Shown piece by piece: positions 8,211-16,628 of a stretch of 64,000 nt of DNA. The DNA comes from Halobacteriovorax sp. JY17 (GTDB lineage Bacteria > Bdellovibrionota > Bacteriovoracia > Bacteriovoracales > Bacteriovoracaceae), in the NCBI RefSeq assembly GCF_002753895.1, contig NZ_NJER01000001.1, forward strand, positions 124,001 through 188,000. The letters run 5' to 3'. Numbering within the stretch: the stretch's first letter is position 1; each line of letters starts with the position of its first letter. The notes under the pieces were generated by a model. The model was not told where the DNA came from. It saw nothing but the letters and a program-made list of their open reading frames with translations, and did not search any database. The position numbers and the translations under genes are program-made.

Positions 8211-11200
8211 ATGCGCGCTAAAGTTTTTCTTCTATTCTTATTTTCCTTTTTGCTAATAACTAATAGCTTTGCTGCTAACGGTAGAATGCAAAGGGCGAAG
8301 AAGGCCGCAGATAAGAGAAAGTTTCAAGTAGAGGCCTTTGATCAATATGACTTTTCTCTTTGTCAGAAGTTTGCAAAAGACAATGAGAACTATTATCTAT
8401 TCTCATGTGATGATTCTAAACTAATCACAAGTCCGATAACAAACCTTGAAAGATCACAGTACCGAATTAGTAAGAAAATCTATAGTGACAATTTTTTAAA
8501 AGATTTAAGAGACTACACACTATCTTCTCTGAAAAAGAATAAAGAAGAAATCAATTCAACAATAAATTGTTTAAACTCTAGTTCTACTGACTGTAAATTA
8601 AGAATTGAAAAGATTCTAGATTACATTAAAGGAAGTCTTCCAAGCTATAGAAAGACCATGGCACTATCTGAACTCTACACTGTTGGAGGAAGAGGATATA
8701 CTTTTCACAATATCAAGCAAGACCTTGAGCATGACAGTCTTGATTATGATATTCCAAAACTTTCAGATCTTGAGTATGAAGAAGCAGTTAAATTAAAGAA
8801 AGAAATTGTTTTTAATATAAAACAAGATGCTCTTGCCTCTATTGAGGATGAGTGCATTTCATTTGATTATGAATATAAGATGAGTAATTGCTCTCGTGCT
8901 ATTAAAGGAAAACTTCGAAGTGAAACTTCTAAAGGGGTAGCGAAAGTAAGAGATCTTTATAAAGAAGAATATAATAAGAGAACAAATCTAGATCCTCTGC
9001 TGGCACGCTTAAATATTAGAGGGGATGAGCCTAGAGACACAATTATAAAAGAGTTAAGAAAGCAATTGATAGAATCTTCAAAGGCCAATCAAGAATCATT
9101 CGAGAAAATTGCAAGTCTTGAAGATGATGATGACTTAATTGATCTAATTAAGAATAAGAATTCAGTACAAGGATATTTAAGTACGCAAGGAGTCTCTAAG
9201 GCGAGTTGCGATATTGCTCAGTCCCTCTATGATGAGGTTGAAACTGATAAGCTTATGGCCTCTCTCTATATCGGAGGAGCGGCGATTGTTGGCGGAGGGA
9301 TTTGTCTTGGGACTTTGGGAATTGGGTGTGCCATTGGTGTTGGAGTTGTAGCTGAGGGAGTTGATCTCTACATGCAGCAAAATCAGTTGAATAACTCAAG
9401 ACTATCATTTGAATCAGGTCTTGGAACTGTGGATGCTATAGAAAGTGCTGAAAGTGATCGAAACCTTGCTCTCGCTTTTGTTGCCGTTGGAAGTGCGGGT
9501 AATTTATTAAGACCAGCAGCAAGAATTGCTAAGAATAGTTATGTTGGATCTAAGAAAAGTATCGAAAATACTTTTGAAGCAAGAAAATCAAAAATTGAAT
9601 TAAGCGAAATAAGAAACTTTACTCCTAAATTGAAAGAGAATTTTTCAAGTGTGAGTGAATTAAAAAGAGCTTACAGTGATTACGCTTTAACAACTCCTCG
9701 TTTAAATAGGAGATGGATTGATAATGCGAAGAAATCAAATGCTAGTTTCTATCTCGATGTTGAAAATAGTGCACTGAAGAGGCTTAATGATAGTTTAGGG
9801 GATAAGGAGCTTGTGACTTCTTTGACGAATCTTCATAAAGAAGTCATGTTTAAGAAGATAAATGAGCTGTCTAAGAAATTTAATGGAATTAATTTTGAAG
9901 TTTACTCTGACTTTAAATCTCTTCGCTTTGCTTTTACTCCAAAAAATATTCCTAAAAGTGTAGAGGAGAAATTTCTAAAAGAACTAAATACAGTTTATAA
10001 AGAAGCTAATGGTGAGTACGCAAAAATGGTTCAGAGTTTAGATGGCCTTGGCGCTGAGACTCCCGCTCTCTGGTTTGAAGGTGGAATTGCCGCCACTGCA
10101 GATGGAGCTGGACAAGCGGCTAAGAGGTCTCGAGTGATCAATAGGGTCGCACCAAGGCTTGTTTCTTTTAATGACATTAGAAGATTAGTTGATCTAGATT
10201 TAGAAAGTATAAAGTCATACTCATCAAAATTAAGTAATTCGTCTTTAGAGAAAGCTGGACTTACTGAAGTCGTCGCTGGAACAGGAGTAAAGACGGTTAG
10301 GCTTGAGGTTATTGAAACAATACGAAAGTCTACTGGTAATGCAAGAATCGATGAAGTTGAGAGAATTTTCTCTGGACGTCTAAATCATCTCTCTCATCTT
10401 GATATTAAAAAAAATCTTGATGCAGACTACTCTCGTCAGGCCTTGTCTGATAAGTTTGGGGTCGTTCTATCTAATGAAGAGGCCCACGATCTAGTCGAGT
10501 ATGTAAGTAAGTTAGATGGACTTACCCCTGGCTTATGGCAAGAGGTTAGAGTAAGTGCTAGTTTGGATAAGGCAAACTTTGGAGGTTTTTCAGGAGATGT
10601 CACTGGAATGGGGGCTCGAAATATTCAACAAGTAGCAAGAGATATTGCTACCGCTAAGTCTGTTAACGCTGAAGAAGTTCTAACTGTGACAAGACTTGGA
10701 GAACAACAAGTTACAAAAACATTCAATAAAATAAAAGACAATTTCACTACAACAGTTAAAGACGTCTTTGATAAGAGAAAAGTTCTCTACGAGTCAAAGT
10801 GCTCGGGTGATGATTGTGTCGTTATTCCAAGTTCTAAGTTAGAACGTGGAGATGAAGTGGCCATTATCAATGCTTTTAGAGTTCAAGATAATCCATCTCA
10901 ATATAGACTTAGTTTTATTCCTCCAGGTGTAAGTAGTGAGAAGAGAACAATCTTGGCCACTCAAGGGGAATTGGTGGAAAAAGAGCTTCGAAAACAAATT
11001 GTAGGGATATCTAGTGAGAAAATTCCTTACAAGAAGCTTTCTCAGATTACACTAGGTACAAGAATGCCATCTACTTTAAATAAAGGAAGCATTGAACTCT
11101 ATCTTGGCGTTGGGAAGGGGATCTCTCTAACAAAATATGAGAGAGAGCTTATTGAAAAAGCCTATGAGAGAGCGGTCAAAAAAACTAATCAAAATTTAAG

Positions 11201-11264
11201 TGAAGAGGCCAGTGGCGCCAGTAAAATCTTATATGATAGCGGCACCGTTAACTTTATTGAATAA
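8211..11264 (+). CDS. Large exported protein of unknown function with an internal membrane segment
   Basis: A 1017-residue protein that I cannot assign. It has a signal peptide (MRAKVFLLFLFSFLLITNSFA) and a helical, Cys-containing N-terminal region. A glycine-rich hydrophobic segment around residues 347-385 (YIGGAAIVGGGICLGTLGIG) could span or insert in a membrane. A long alpha/beta C-terminal region follows. Two stretches look alike in the later part: ALWFEGGIAATADGAGQ near residue 622 and GLWQEVRVSASLDKANFGG near residue 780. This may reflect an internal duplication. The start has AAGGAATA upstream. It converges with, and overlaps by 11 bases, the cytochrome c peroxidase gene. A surface or secreted role is inferred only from the signal peptide and size. 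Confidence 0.6.
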   Translation: MRAKVFLLFLFSFLLITNSFAANGRMQRAKKAADKRKFQVEAFDQYDFSLCQKFAKDNENYYLFSCDDSKLITSPITNLERSQYRISKKIYSDNFLKDLRDYTLSSLKKNKEEINSTINCLNSSSTDCKLRIEKILDYIKGSLPSYRKTMALSELYTVGGRGYTFHNIKQDLEHDSLDYDIPKLSDLEYEEAVKLKKEIVFNIKQDALASIEDECISFDYEYKMSNCSRAIKGKLRSETSKGVAKVRDLYKEEYNKRTNLDPLLARLNIRGDEPRDTIIKELRKQLIESSKANQESFEKIASLEDDDDLIDLIKNKNSVQGYLSTQGVSKASCDIAQSLYDEVETDKLMASLYIGGAAIVGGGICLGTLGIGCAIGVGVVAEGVDLYMQQNQLNNSRLSFESGLGTVDAIESAESDRNLALAFVAVGSAGNLLRPAARIAKNSYVGSKKSIENTFEARKSKIELSEIRNFTPKLKENFSSVSELKRAYSDYALTTPRLNRRWIDNAKKSNASFYLDVENSALKRLNDSLGDKELVTSLTNLHKEVMFKKINELSKKFNGINFEVYSDFKSLRFAFTPKNIPKSVEEKFLKELNTVYKEANGEYAKMVQSLDGLGAETPALWFEGGIAATADGAGQAAKRSRVINRVAPRLVSFNDIRRLVDLDLESIKSYSSKLSNSSLEKAGLTEVVAGTGVKTVRLEVIETIRKSTGNARIDEVERIFSGRLNHLSHLDIKKNLDADYSRQALSDKFGVVLSNEEAHDLVEYVSKLDGLTPGLWQEVRVSASLDKANFGGFSGDVTGMGARNIQQVARDIATAKSVNAEEVLTVTRLGEQQVTKTFNKIKDNFTTTVKDVFDKRKVLYESKCSGDDCVVIPSSKLERGDEVAIINAFRVQDNPSQYRLSFIPPGVSSEKRTILATQGELVEKELRKQIVGISSEKIPYKKLSQITLGTRMPSTLNKGSIELYLGVGKGISLTKYERELIEKAYERAVKKTNQNLSEEASGASKILYDSGTVNFIE

Positions 11265-12627
11265 CGAAGTTCTCTGGTCGCGTTGGCCAGATCGTTTCAT
11301 CTTCTAGAAATTCCTTACTACTAAATCTCTTATCTGTAAGAGCATTTTGTATAAAATCTAGAAGATTTTCTTTTTCCGTTACTGTTAGTTTTAAACCTTT
11401 TCTAAGTTCTCCAATACTCATTAATTGAAACCTGAACTTATTTCGAAGCTTGTCTTTGTCAACAATTAGAATGTCTTCATAGAACTTTTGAATTTCAGAA
11501 GTCATCTCAAAATTACCAAGTGTATCTTTTACGTTATCGTAGTGATCAATAACTTGTTTGAGAGTTTGAAAAACACCTGAGTGCATGTACGGAGGATTGA
11601 GTGCAGTATTTCTTAGAGGAGGCGTTTTGAACTTATAAAGATCTCTCTTTTCTCCTGTGACTTCAAACCTTCCTCTGTCGTCAATTTGGTTTGAACCTTC
11701 AATTCCAATTTGCGGAGTTCCAGTTGTTTTAAATTCAAAGTTAGTCAGATGCTTTCCAGCGTGACAATTAATGCACTTTCCTCTTCCTGCAAAAACTTTT
11801 AGTCCTTTCTTCTGACTAAGTGTCATTGCATTTAAATTTCCTTTTAAATAATGATCATAAGGAGTTTCAACAAAGCTAAAAGCATCTTTCATAAAAGCAC
11901 TTAATGCAGTTCCAACATTTCCAATATTAAATTCTTTTTGATCTGGAAAAGAAGATTTAAATAAATTTGTGTAGAGCTCACTCTTCTTTCCATTTAAAAG
12001 TCTGTCCATTACTCCTTTCCAAACTTTTAAGTTAGAGTCCATCCCTATAAACTCATTATCTACTTCTGCAGTCTCTGCTCTTCCCATCATCTCTTCTGGG
12101 CTTGTAATAGGAAATAAAGCTTGCGCGGAAAGAGCGCCACTTAAACTCTTTGTTATATATGCAGCTTTTGGACTCTTTCCGTTAAGTGCAACTTCAGGTG
12201 TTCTGTAAGCTTTTGTTTTGGGATCATATTCTACGCGGCCATCTTGAAACATCACCGTCACTTCATCTTTATAACCTAAGTTGATAAGGGCGGGAGAGTT
12301 TCTTCTAATAACCAAGCCTCTACCGCGGCCATTTTGTTCTCGGTTTGGACCAATTCCAACACCTCCTTCGCCAATAGAGAAAGGAAGTCCATCACTAGAG
12401 CCTAGTCTTGGGTGATGACAGTGCATACAGGTCATATTTTTGTTTCCACTTAAGAGTGGTTCCATAAACAGACGAGACCCTAAATTAACTAGAACTTTTG
12501 GGGAGGGGGTAGGGCTTTCAAGGGGCTGTAAATTATTGTCTTTAATAATCTTAGCGAGCTCAAGGTCGATGTCCGCCATAGTTGTTTGGAGAAATAGAAG
12601 TGTGAAAAATAATATAAGCTTTCTCAT
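11254..12627 (-). CDS. Di-haem cytochrome c peroxidase (CcpA/MauG family)
   Basis: A 457-residue periplasmic protein with a signal peptide (MRKLILFFTLLFLQTTMA). Two c-type haem sites are visible: CMHCH at 67-71 and CINCH at 285-289. Other family landmarks include DRGRFEVTG, KFKTPPLRN and YMHSGVF. Members reduce hydrogen peroxide with electrons from small cytochromes, and MauG-like members instead carry out oxidative protein modification. The ATG at 12627 is the right start because the signal peptide begins there; an upstream in-frame start at 12690 would add a non-signal extension. The gene is divergent from imelysin and a second di-haem protein, suggesting a shared iron, haem or redox function. 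Confidence 0.9.
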   Translation of the reverse strand: MRKLILFFTLLFLQTTMADIDLELAKIIKDNNLQPLESPTPSPKVLVNLGSRLFMEPLLSGNKNMTCMHCHHPRLGSSDGLPFSIGEGGVGIGPNREQNGRGRGLVIRRNSPALINLGYKDEVTVMFQDGRVEYDPKTKAYRTPEVALNGKSPKAAYITKSLSGALSAQALFPITSPEEMMGRAETAEVDNEFIGMDSNLKVWKGVMDRLLNGKKSELYTNLFKSSFPDQKEFNIGNVGTALSAFMKDAFSFVETPYDHYLKGNLNAMTLSQKKGLKVFAGRGKCINCHAGKHLTNFEFKTTGTPQIGIEGSNQIDDRGRFEVTGEKRDLYKFKTPPLRNTALNPPYMHSGVFQTLKQVIDHYDNVKDTLGNFEMTSEIQKFYEDILIVDKDKLRNKFRFQLMSIGELRKGLKLTVTEKENLLDFIQNALTDKRFSSKEFLEDETIWPTRPENFVIQ

Positions 12628-12719
12628 ATAAATTCTTTGATGGTTTGTTGCTTTCTTGGTTAAGTTTATATATATGTATTTTAGTTTCAATAGTCAAACA
12701 AAAGTACGCTGGAGGATAC

Positions 12720-13973
12720 ATGCGAAATCTTATACTTACGTCGGCCCTACTTGTAGCATCTTTTTCTGCAAGCGCTGTAAAAGCACCATTTAAAAATAAT
12801 GAGGTCTTAAATAGAGAAGTTATCTCAAATTACAGTGAACTTGCTCTTTTAAACTATAACGATTCACTTGCAGGAGCAAGAGAGCTTAAGAGTGAAATTG
12901 CAAAATTTATAAAACTAGCTGAAGAGAATGCAGTTTCTGCAAAAGAGCAATTTGAAATGGTTAAAAAAACATGGTCAATTGATGCTCGTCTTCCTTACGG
13001 ACAATCTGAAATTTTTAGATTCTACAATGGTCCAGTTGACTTTGAAGCAATTGATGACGGAGTAGTGACATACTTAGAATCAATTAACTTTGAAGGTGTA
13101 GAAGGCCTAATGAATGCGTGGCCTCTTGATGAAATCTACATCGACTATGTAAAGGAAGATTCAAGCGCAGGACTTGTAAATAATAGAGGGATTGAGCTAA
13201 CTAAAGAAGTTATCGTTTCAATGAACGAGAGAGAAGGTGAGAAGAATATTTCAACTGGATATCACGCAATTGAATTTCTTCTATGGGGACAAGATAGATC
13301 TTTAGAAACGGCAGGAACTAGACCATATACTGACTATGTCACTGGTGGAACTGCTAAAAACCAAGATAGAAGAAGAACATACCTCTCTCTTCTTATTGAT
13401 CTCCTAGATGATCACCTAAGCTCAGTGACTAATCAATGGGTAAAGGGAGAAACTAACTACAGAACTGAATTCCTAAAGAGAGACACGAATTCTGTTTTAA
13501 CTGATATCTTTATTTCTATGACTTCCATGGCCGGTGATGAGCTTAAGAGTGAGAGAATTGAAAATGCCTTTCTTTTAGAAGATCAAGAGGAAGAGCATTC
13601 GTGTTTTTCTGATCAGACAATTAATGACATTTATACAAATGCTCTTGGTGTGAAGAATATCTATTTTGGAGAATACTCAGCACAAAACTTAGATAAGAAA
13701 ATTAATGGAAAAGGAATTAGCGATCTCGTTGCTTTTGTAAATCCAGCTCTTGATAAGAAGATTGCGACAAAATTTAAGTCACTCTTTAATAATATTAATT
13801 TCTTTTACAAAAAGTCTAGAAGTGGAGAAGTTCAAATTGGAAATATCAACACTCCATTTGATAGAGCGCTAACGACTAATAAAGTTGAGATTCAAAATAT
13901 CATTGACGACTTGGGTGCAATTGATGAGCTTCTAAGAGAAGCAGCTCTTGAGTTAGGTCTAGAGATTGAATAA
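12720..13973 (+). CDS. Imelysin family protein (peptidase M75-like, iron-regulated)
   Basis: A 417-residue exported protein with a signal peptide (MRNLILTSALLVASFSASA). It contains the imelysin hallmark GxHxxE (GYHAIE, with His182 and Glu185) and two helical-bundle halves. Imelysins (PF09375, relatives of EfeO and IrpA) are periplasmic or outer-membrane proteins linked to iron uptake; despite the name, protease activity is doubtful. The start is ATG 12720, preceded by GGAGG, and the upstream in-frame alternative at 12645 lacks a signal. The di-haem oxidoreductase gene begins inside its stop codon region, so the two are cotranslated. Such imelysin plus di-haem oxidoreductase pairs recur in proteobacterial iron-regulated loci. 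I could not find a convincing Fur box in the 92-base divergent spacer. Confidence 0.9.
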   Translation: MRNLILTSALLVASFSASAVKAPFKNNEVLNREVISNYSELALLNYNDSLAGARELKSEIAKFIKLAEENAVSAKEQFEMVKKTWSIDARLPYGQSEIFRFYNGPVDFEAIDDGVVTYLESINFEGVEGLMNAWPLDEIYIDYVKEDSSAGLVNNRGIELTKEVIVSMNEREGEKNISTGYHAIEFLLWGQDRSLETAGTRPYTDYVTGGTAKNQDRRRTYLSLLIDLLDDHLSSVTNQWVKGETNYRTEFLKRDTNSVLTDIFISMTSMAGDELKSERIENAFLLEDQEEEHSCFSDQTINDIYTNALGVKNIYFGEYSAQNLDKKINGKGISDLVAFVNPALDKKIATKFKSLFNNINFFYKKSRSGEVQIGNINTPFDRALTTNKVEIQNIIDDLGAIDELLREAALELGLEIE

Positions 13974-15285
13974 GAGTCTTAGACTTAAAAATATACTACC
14001 ACTACTTATAATAATTCTTATAAGTAGTGGTGCTAAAGCAAGGACTTTAAGTTTCACTGGTCCTAAAGATTTCGCTCGCCTTATTGAAGGTTTGAGTTCA
14101 AGTGAGTTGGCCAAAGTTAAGGCCGGTTTTTCTCTCTTTGCTAAACCTTGGGTTGCAGCACCTTCTTCAACTCGAGTTCGTGACGGGCTAGGACCACACT
14201 TCAATGCTACAAGCTGTATGAGTTGCCACTCTCGCATGGGAAGGGGAAACCCTCTTCGCAGTGACGGTAGTCTTGATCACTCAATTCTTTTTAGGGTTTC
14301 AACCGGTAATACTAGTGAGAGAGGTCCTGTTCCTGACGCCATTTATGGATTGCAACTTCAGGGGAAGTCACTCATTCAGATTGAAAGAGAGGCAGAAGTC
14401 TCTGTTCATTATACTAGCATTTCTGGAACTTATCCTGATGGCACTACATACTCGCTTAGAAAACCTTCTTTCAACTTTTCTAAATTAAATTATGGACCTT
14501 TTGATTCTTTAATTCATATCTCTCCGCGAACGAGTCCTATACTTGCAGGTCTTGGCTTTATTGATGCAATTTCCAAAGAGGATATTCTCTCTCAAGTCGA
14601 TGAGTTCGACCTTGATAGAGATGGTATTAGTGGAAGAGCTAATTATTCTTGGAGCGCATCTAAGAATAAGCTAATGGTCGGGCGTTTTGGACATAAAGCG
14701 AATGTTCCAACTCTTCTAGATCAAATAGCAGGGGCCCTTCAAGGTGATATGGGGATTACTAGCTCTCTTGCACCTTTGGAAAATTGTGGAGAGCTTCAAC
14801 TTGAATGCCACTCTATTTTAAATGGAGGAGAGCCTGAAATTAGTGATGATCACATAGGCTTTATTCATCTTCTCTTGAAGTCTATTGCTCCACCGAAAGT
14901 TGAGGTCGTTAAGTCAGAAGATTTTGGACGAAAGATATTTTCAAAAATTGGTTGCGTAAAATGCCATACAGCGAATTATGCAGTGAGAGGGAGAGAAGTT
15001 TCCCCTTATTCCGATTTTCTACTTCATGACATGGGTGAAGAGCTCGCCGACAATAGAGAAGACTTTAAGGCCACAGGAAGAGAGTGGAAGACTGCTCCTC
15101 TCTGGGGACTTGGAAGTCTTAAGAAAGTGAATGGTCACACGAATCTACTACATGACGGACGAGCGAGAAATGTCGAGGAGGCGATTCTTTGGCACGGAGG
15201 AGAGGCTTCTAAGACTCGAGAAAAATTCAAGGCACTCTCTAAAAAAGAGCGTTCTTCACTACTTAAATTTCTAAATCAAATTTAA
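13966..15285 (+). CDS. Di-haem oxidoreductase family protein (DUF1111)
   Basis: A 439-residue exported protein with an N-terminal hydrophobic signal (ILPLLIIILISSGAKA). Two c-type haem sites are visible: CMSCH at 84-88 and CVKCH at 330-334. The pattern FNATSCMSCHSRMGRG followed by GLGFIDAI, FGHKAN and the C-terminal TAPLWGLG...LLHDGRA is typical of the DUF1111 'thiol oxidoreductase' family. The start is a TTG overlapping the imelysin stop by 8 bases, implying translational coupling. The likely role is periplasmic electron transfer in the iron-related locus formed with imelysin and the divergent cytochrome c peroxidase. The substrate is unknown. Confidence 0.88.
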   Translation: MNKSLRLKNILPLLIIILISSGAKARTLSFTGPKDFARLIEGLSSSELAKVKAGFSLFAKPWVAAPSSTRVRDGLGPHFNATSCMSCHSRMGRGNPLRSDGSLDHSILFRVSTGNTSERGPVPDAIYGLQLQGKSLIQIEREAEVSVHYTSISGTYPDGTTYSLRKPSFNFSKLNYGPFDSLIHISPRTSPILAGLGFIDAISKEDILSQVDEFDLDRDGISGRANYSWSASKNKLMVGRFGHKANVPTLLDQIAGALQGDMGITSSLAPLENCGELQLECHSILNGGEPEISDDHIGFIHLLLKSIAPPKVEVVKSEDFGRKIFSKIGCVKCHTANYAVRGREVSPYSDFLLHDMGEELADNREDFKATGREWKTAPLWGLGSLKKVNGHTNLLHDGRARNVEEAILWHGGEASKTREKFKALSKKERSSLLKFLNQI

Positions 15286-15292
15286 ACCCAAA

Positions 15293-15307
15293 AGGTACCA
15301 CGTACCT
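15293..15307. terminator. Small palindromic hairpin, possible terminator of fbaA
   Basis: AGGTAC-CAC-GTACCT. Read on the minus strand it is followed by TTTTGGG, so it could end fbaA transcripts. On the plus strand no T-run follows. Confidence 0.35.
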
Positions 15308-15310
15308 GGT

Positions 15311-15376
15311 GTTATGAGTTGCGCGTTAAGTAGTTAAATAGCACCTTACTGACGCAAGTCTCATAACGTAAGGTGC
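15311..15376. repeat. Two interleaved inverted repeats (potential H-type pseudoknot)
   Basis: Arm A, GTTATGAGTTGCG (15311-15323), pairs with CGCAAGTCTCATAAC (15353-15367) with a 2-base bulge. Arm B, GCACCTTAC (15341-15349), pairs perfectly with GTAAGGTGC (15368-15376). The order A5', B5', A3', B3' makes the stems interleaved, and A3' abuts B3' directly. It lies between convergent genes, so either strand's transcript could fold. T-rich sequence follows on the plus strand (TACTTTTTAG), which also fits stem B acting as a terminator with a large loop. Confidence 0.6.
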
Positions 15377-15380
15377 GTAG

Positions 15381-15404
15381 TACTTTTTAGAGTACTTTTT
15401 AGAG
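15381..15404. repeat. Tandem 12-bp duplication at the end of fbaA
   Basis: TACTTTTTAGAG occurs twice back to back (15381-15392 and 15393-15404). The second copy contains the fbaA stop codon and the first repeats it, so the last codons of the gene have been duplicated downstream. It is probably a replication-slippage product. Confidence 0.7.
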
Positions 15405-16424
15405 AAGGATGGATTTTCCGCCTGACTTGAGGTCCTTGCAAGCTTTTGCAATTCTCTTCGTCATATTCAGCTCGCCGGCCTTCATCCATGCTCTTGGATC
15501 GTAGTACTTCTTATTTCCTACTTCACCTTCGATCTTTAACATCGCATCGTAGTTCTTAAACATATGATCAACAACAGCTCTAGAGTATTCGTACTGAGTA
15601 TCTGTATCGATATTCATTTTAATAACACCGTACCCGAGTGTTTCGTGAATTTCGCTTAAATCTGAACCAGACCCTCCGTGGAAGACAAGCCAGTTAGTAG
15701 CATCTTTTCCAAGTTCTTTTTCTACAGCTTCTTGTCCTTCTTTTAGAACAGCTGGTCTCAGCTTAACGTTACCCGGCTTATAAACGCCGTGAACATTTCC
15801 AAAAGTTGCCGCGTACATAAATCTTCCTATAGGACGAAGAGCTTTTGTTACTTCAACCATTTCTTCTGGTGTTGTATAGAGCTTATCAGCAGGGGCGTCT
15901 TCGTTATTAACACCGTCTTCTTCACCACCAACAACACCAGTTTCTATTTCAAGAATAATTTCTGATTTTGCGCATCTCTCGTGAAGCATTTTACTCATTT
16001 CAATATTTTCACTTGTTGGTAGAACTGATCCATCAAACATGTGAGAGTTGAAGAGGTTAGGAAGCCCTTGCGCTCTTCTCTTTTCAGTTTCTTCAATTAG
16101 AGGAATGAGGAAAGAGTCTACTTTTTCAGGGTGACAGTGATCCGTGTGAAGAGCAATGCAGACATCATACTTTGTGGCCATTAAATGAACGTGTTGAGCG
16201 ATTGAAATTGCTCCCATTACTTCGTCACCAACAGCAACTCCTGAAGCAAATTTTCCACCGCCAGTTGAGACTTGAATAATTCCGTCTGACTTCATTTCCG
16301 CAAAAGCAGCAAGGGCTGCATTGGCCGTAGAAGTAGAAGTTACGTTGATTGCAGGAAAAGCAAAACCTTCATTCTTAGCTTTATCTAGCATTGCGCAATA
16401 TTGTTCGTGAGTAGCGATTGGCAT
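15399..16424 (-). CDS. fbaA: Fructose-bisphosphate aldolase, class II
   Basis: A 341-residue cytoplasmic zinc enzyme. It interconverts fructose 1,6-bisphosphate with dihydroxyacetone phosphate and glyceraldehyde 3-phosphate in glycolysis and gluconeogenesis. The class II signature HTDHCH is at 93-98, with Asp95 as the expected catalytic acid and His96 as a zinc ligand. Further metal and phosphate-binding segments are NVHGVYKPGNVKL and FHGGSGSD. The ATG is preceded by AGGAGA. The gene is divergent from the E1 dehydrogenase gene across a 204-base spacer and convergent with the di-haem oxidoreductase gene. It closely matches the FbaA type, and no feature suggests altered function. Confidence 0.93.
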   Translation of the reverse strand: MPIATHEQYCAMLDKAKNEGFAFPAINVTSTSTANAALAAFAEMKSDGIIQVSTGGGKFASGVAVGDEVMGAISIAQHVHLMATKYDVCIALHTDHCHPEKVDSFLIPLIEETEKRRAQGLPNLFNSHMFDGSVLPTSENIEMSKMLHERCAKSEIILEIETGVVGGEEDGVNNEDAPADKLYTTPEEMVEVTKALRPIGRFMYAATFGNVHGVYKPGNVKLRPAVLKEGQEAVEKELGKDATNWLVFHGGSGSDLSEIHETLGYGVIKMNIDTDTQYEYSRAVVDHMFKNYDAMLKIEGEVGNKKYYDPRAWMKAGELNMTKRIAKACKDLKSGGKSILL

Positions 16425-16533
16425 ATATTCTCCTGTAAAATTTACTAATTTTCGATTGTGCCCACATTTAACCTTATAAAATCTGATCTTTCACCATGCA
16501 ATGTGTATAAAAACGACCTCTTTGTGCGACGCG

Positions 16534-16550
16534 AACTCTCGACAAGAGTT
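16534..16550. repeat. Short inverted repeat in the fbaA / E1 divergent promoter region
   Basis: AACTCT-CGACA-AGAGTT is a 6-bp dyad in the 204-base spacer between the two divergent starts. It could be an operator or a leader hairpin. No other structure stands out in this spacer. Confidence 0.3.
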
Positions 16551-16628
16551 TTCAAATCACTAGAAATATGATTAAGTAGCCACTCTCAAACACATATATA
16601 ATTTTAGAAATCCCTAGAGGAAATAATT

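Noticed and set aside
13959-14237. Minus-strand ORF of 92 residues inside the di-haem oxidoreductase gene
   Set aside because: It lies opposite a well-supported gene with haem motifs and has no start signal or recognisable content.
15311-15376. Integron attC site
   Set aside because: The ends are GTTATGA and TCATAAC, the wrong way round for the RYYYAAC...GTTRRRY pattern, and no integrase or cassette array is present.
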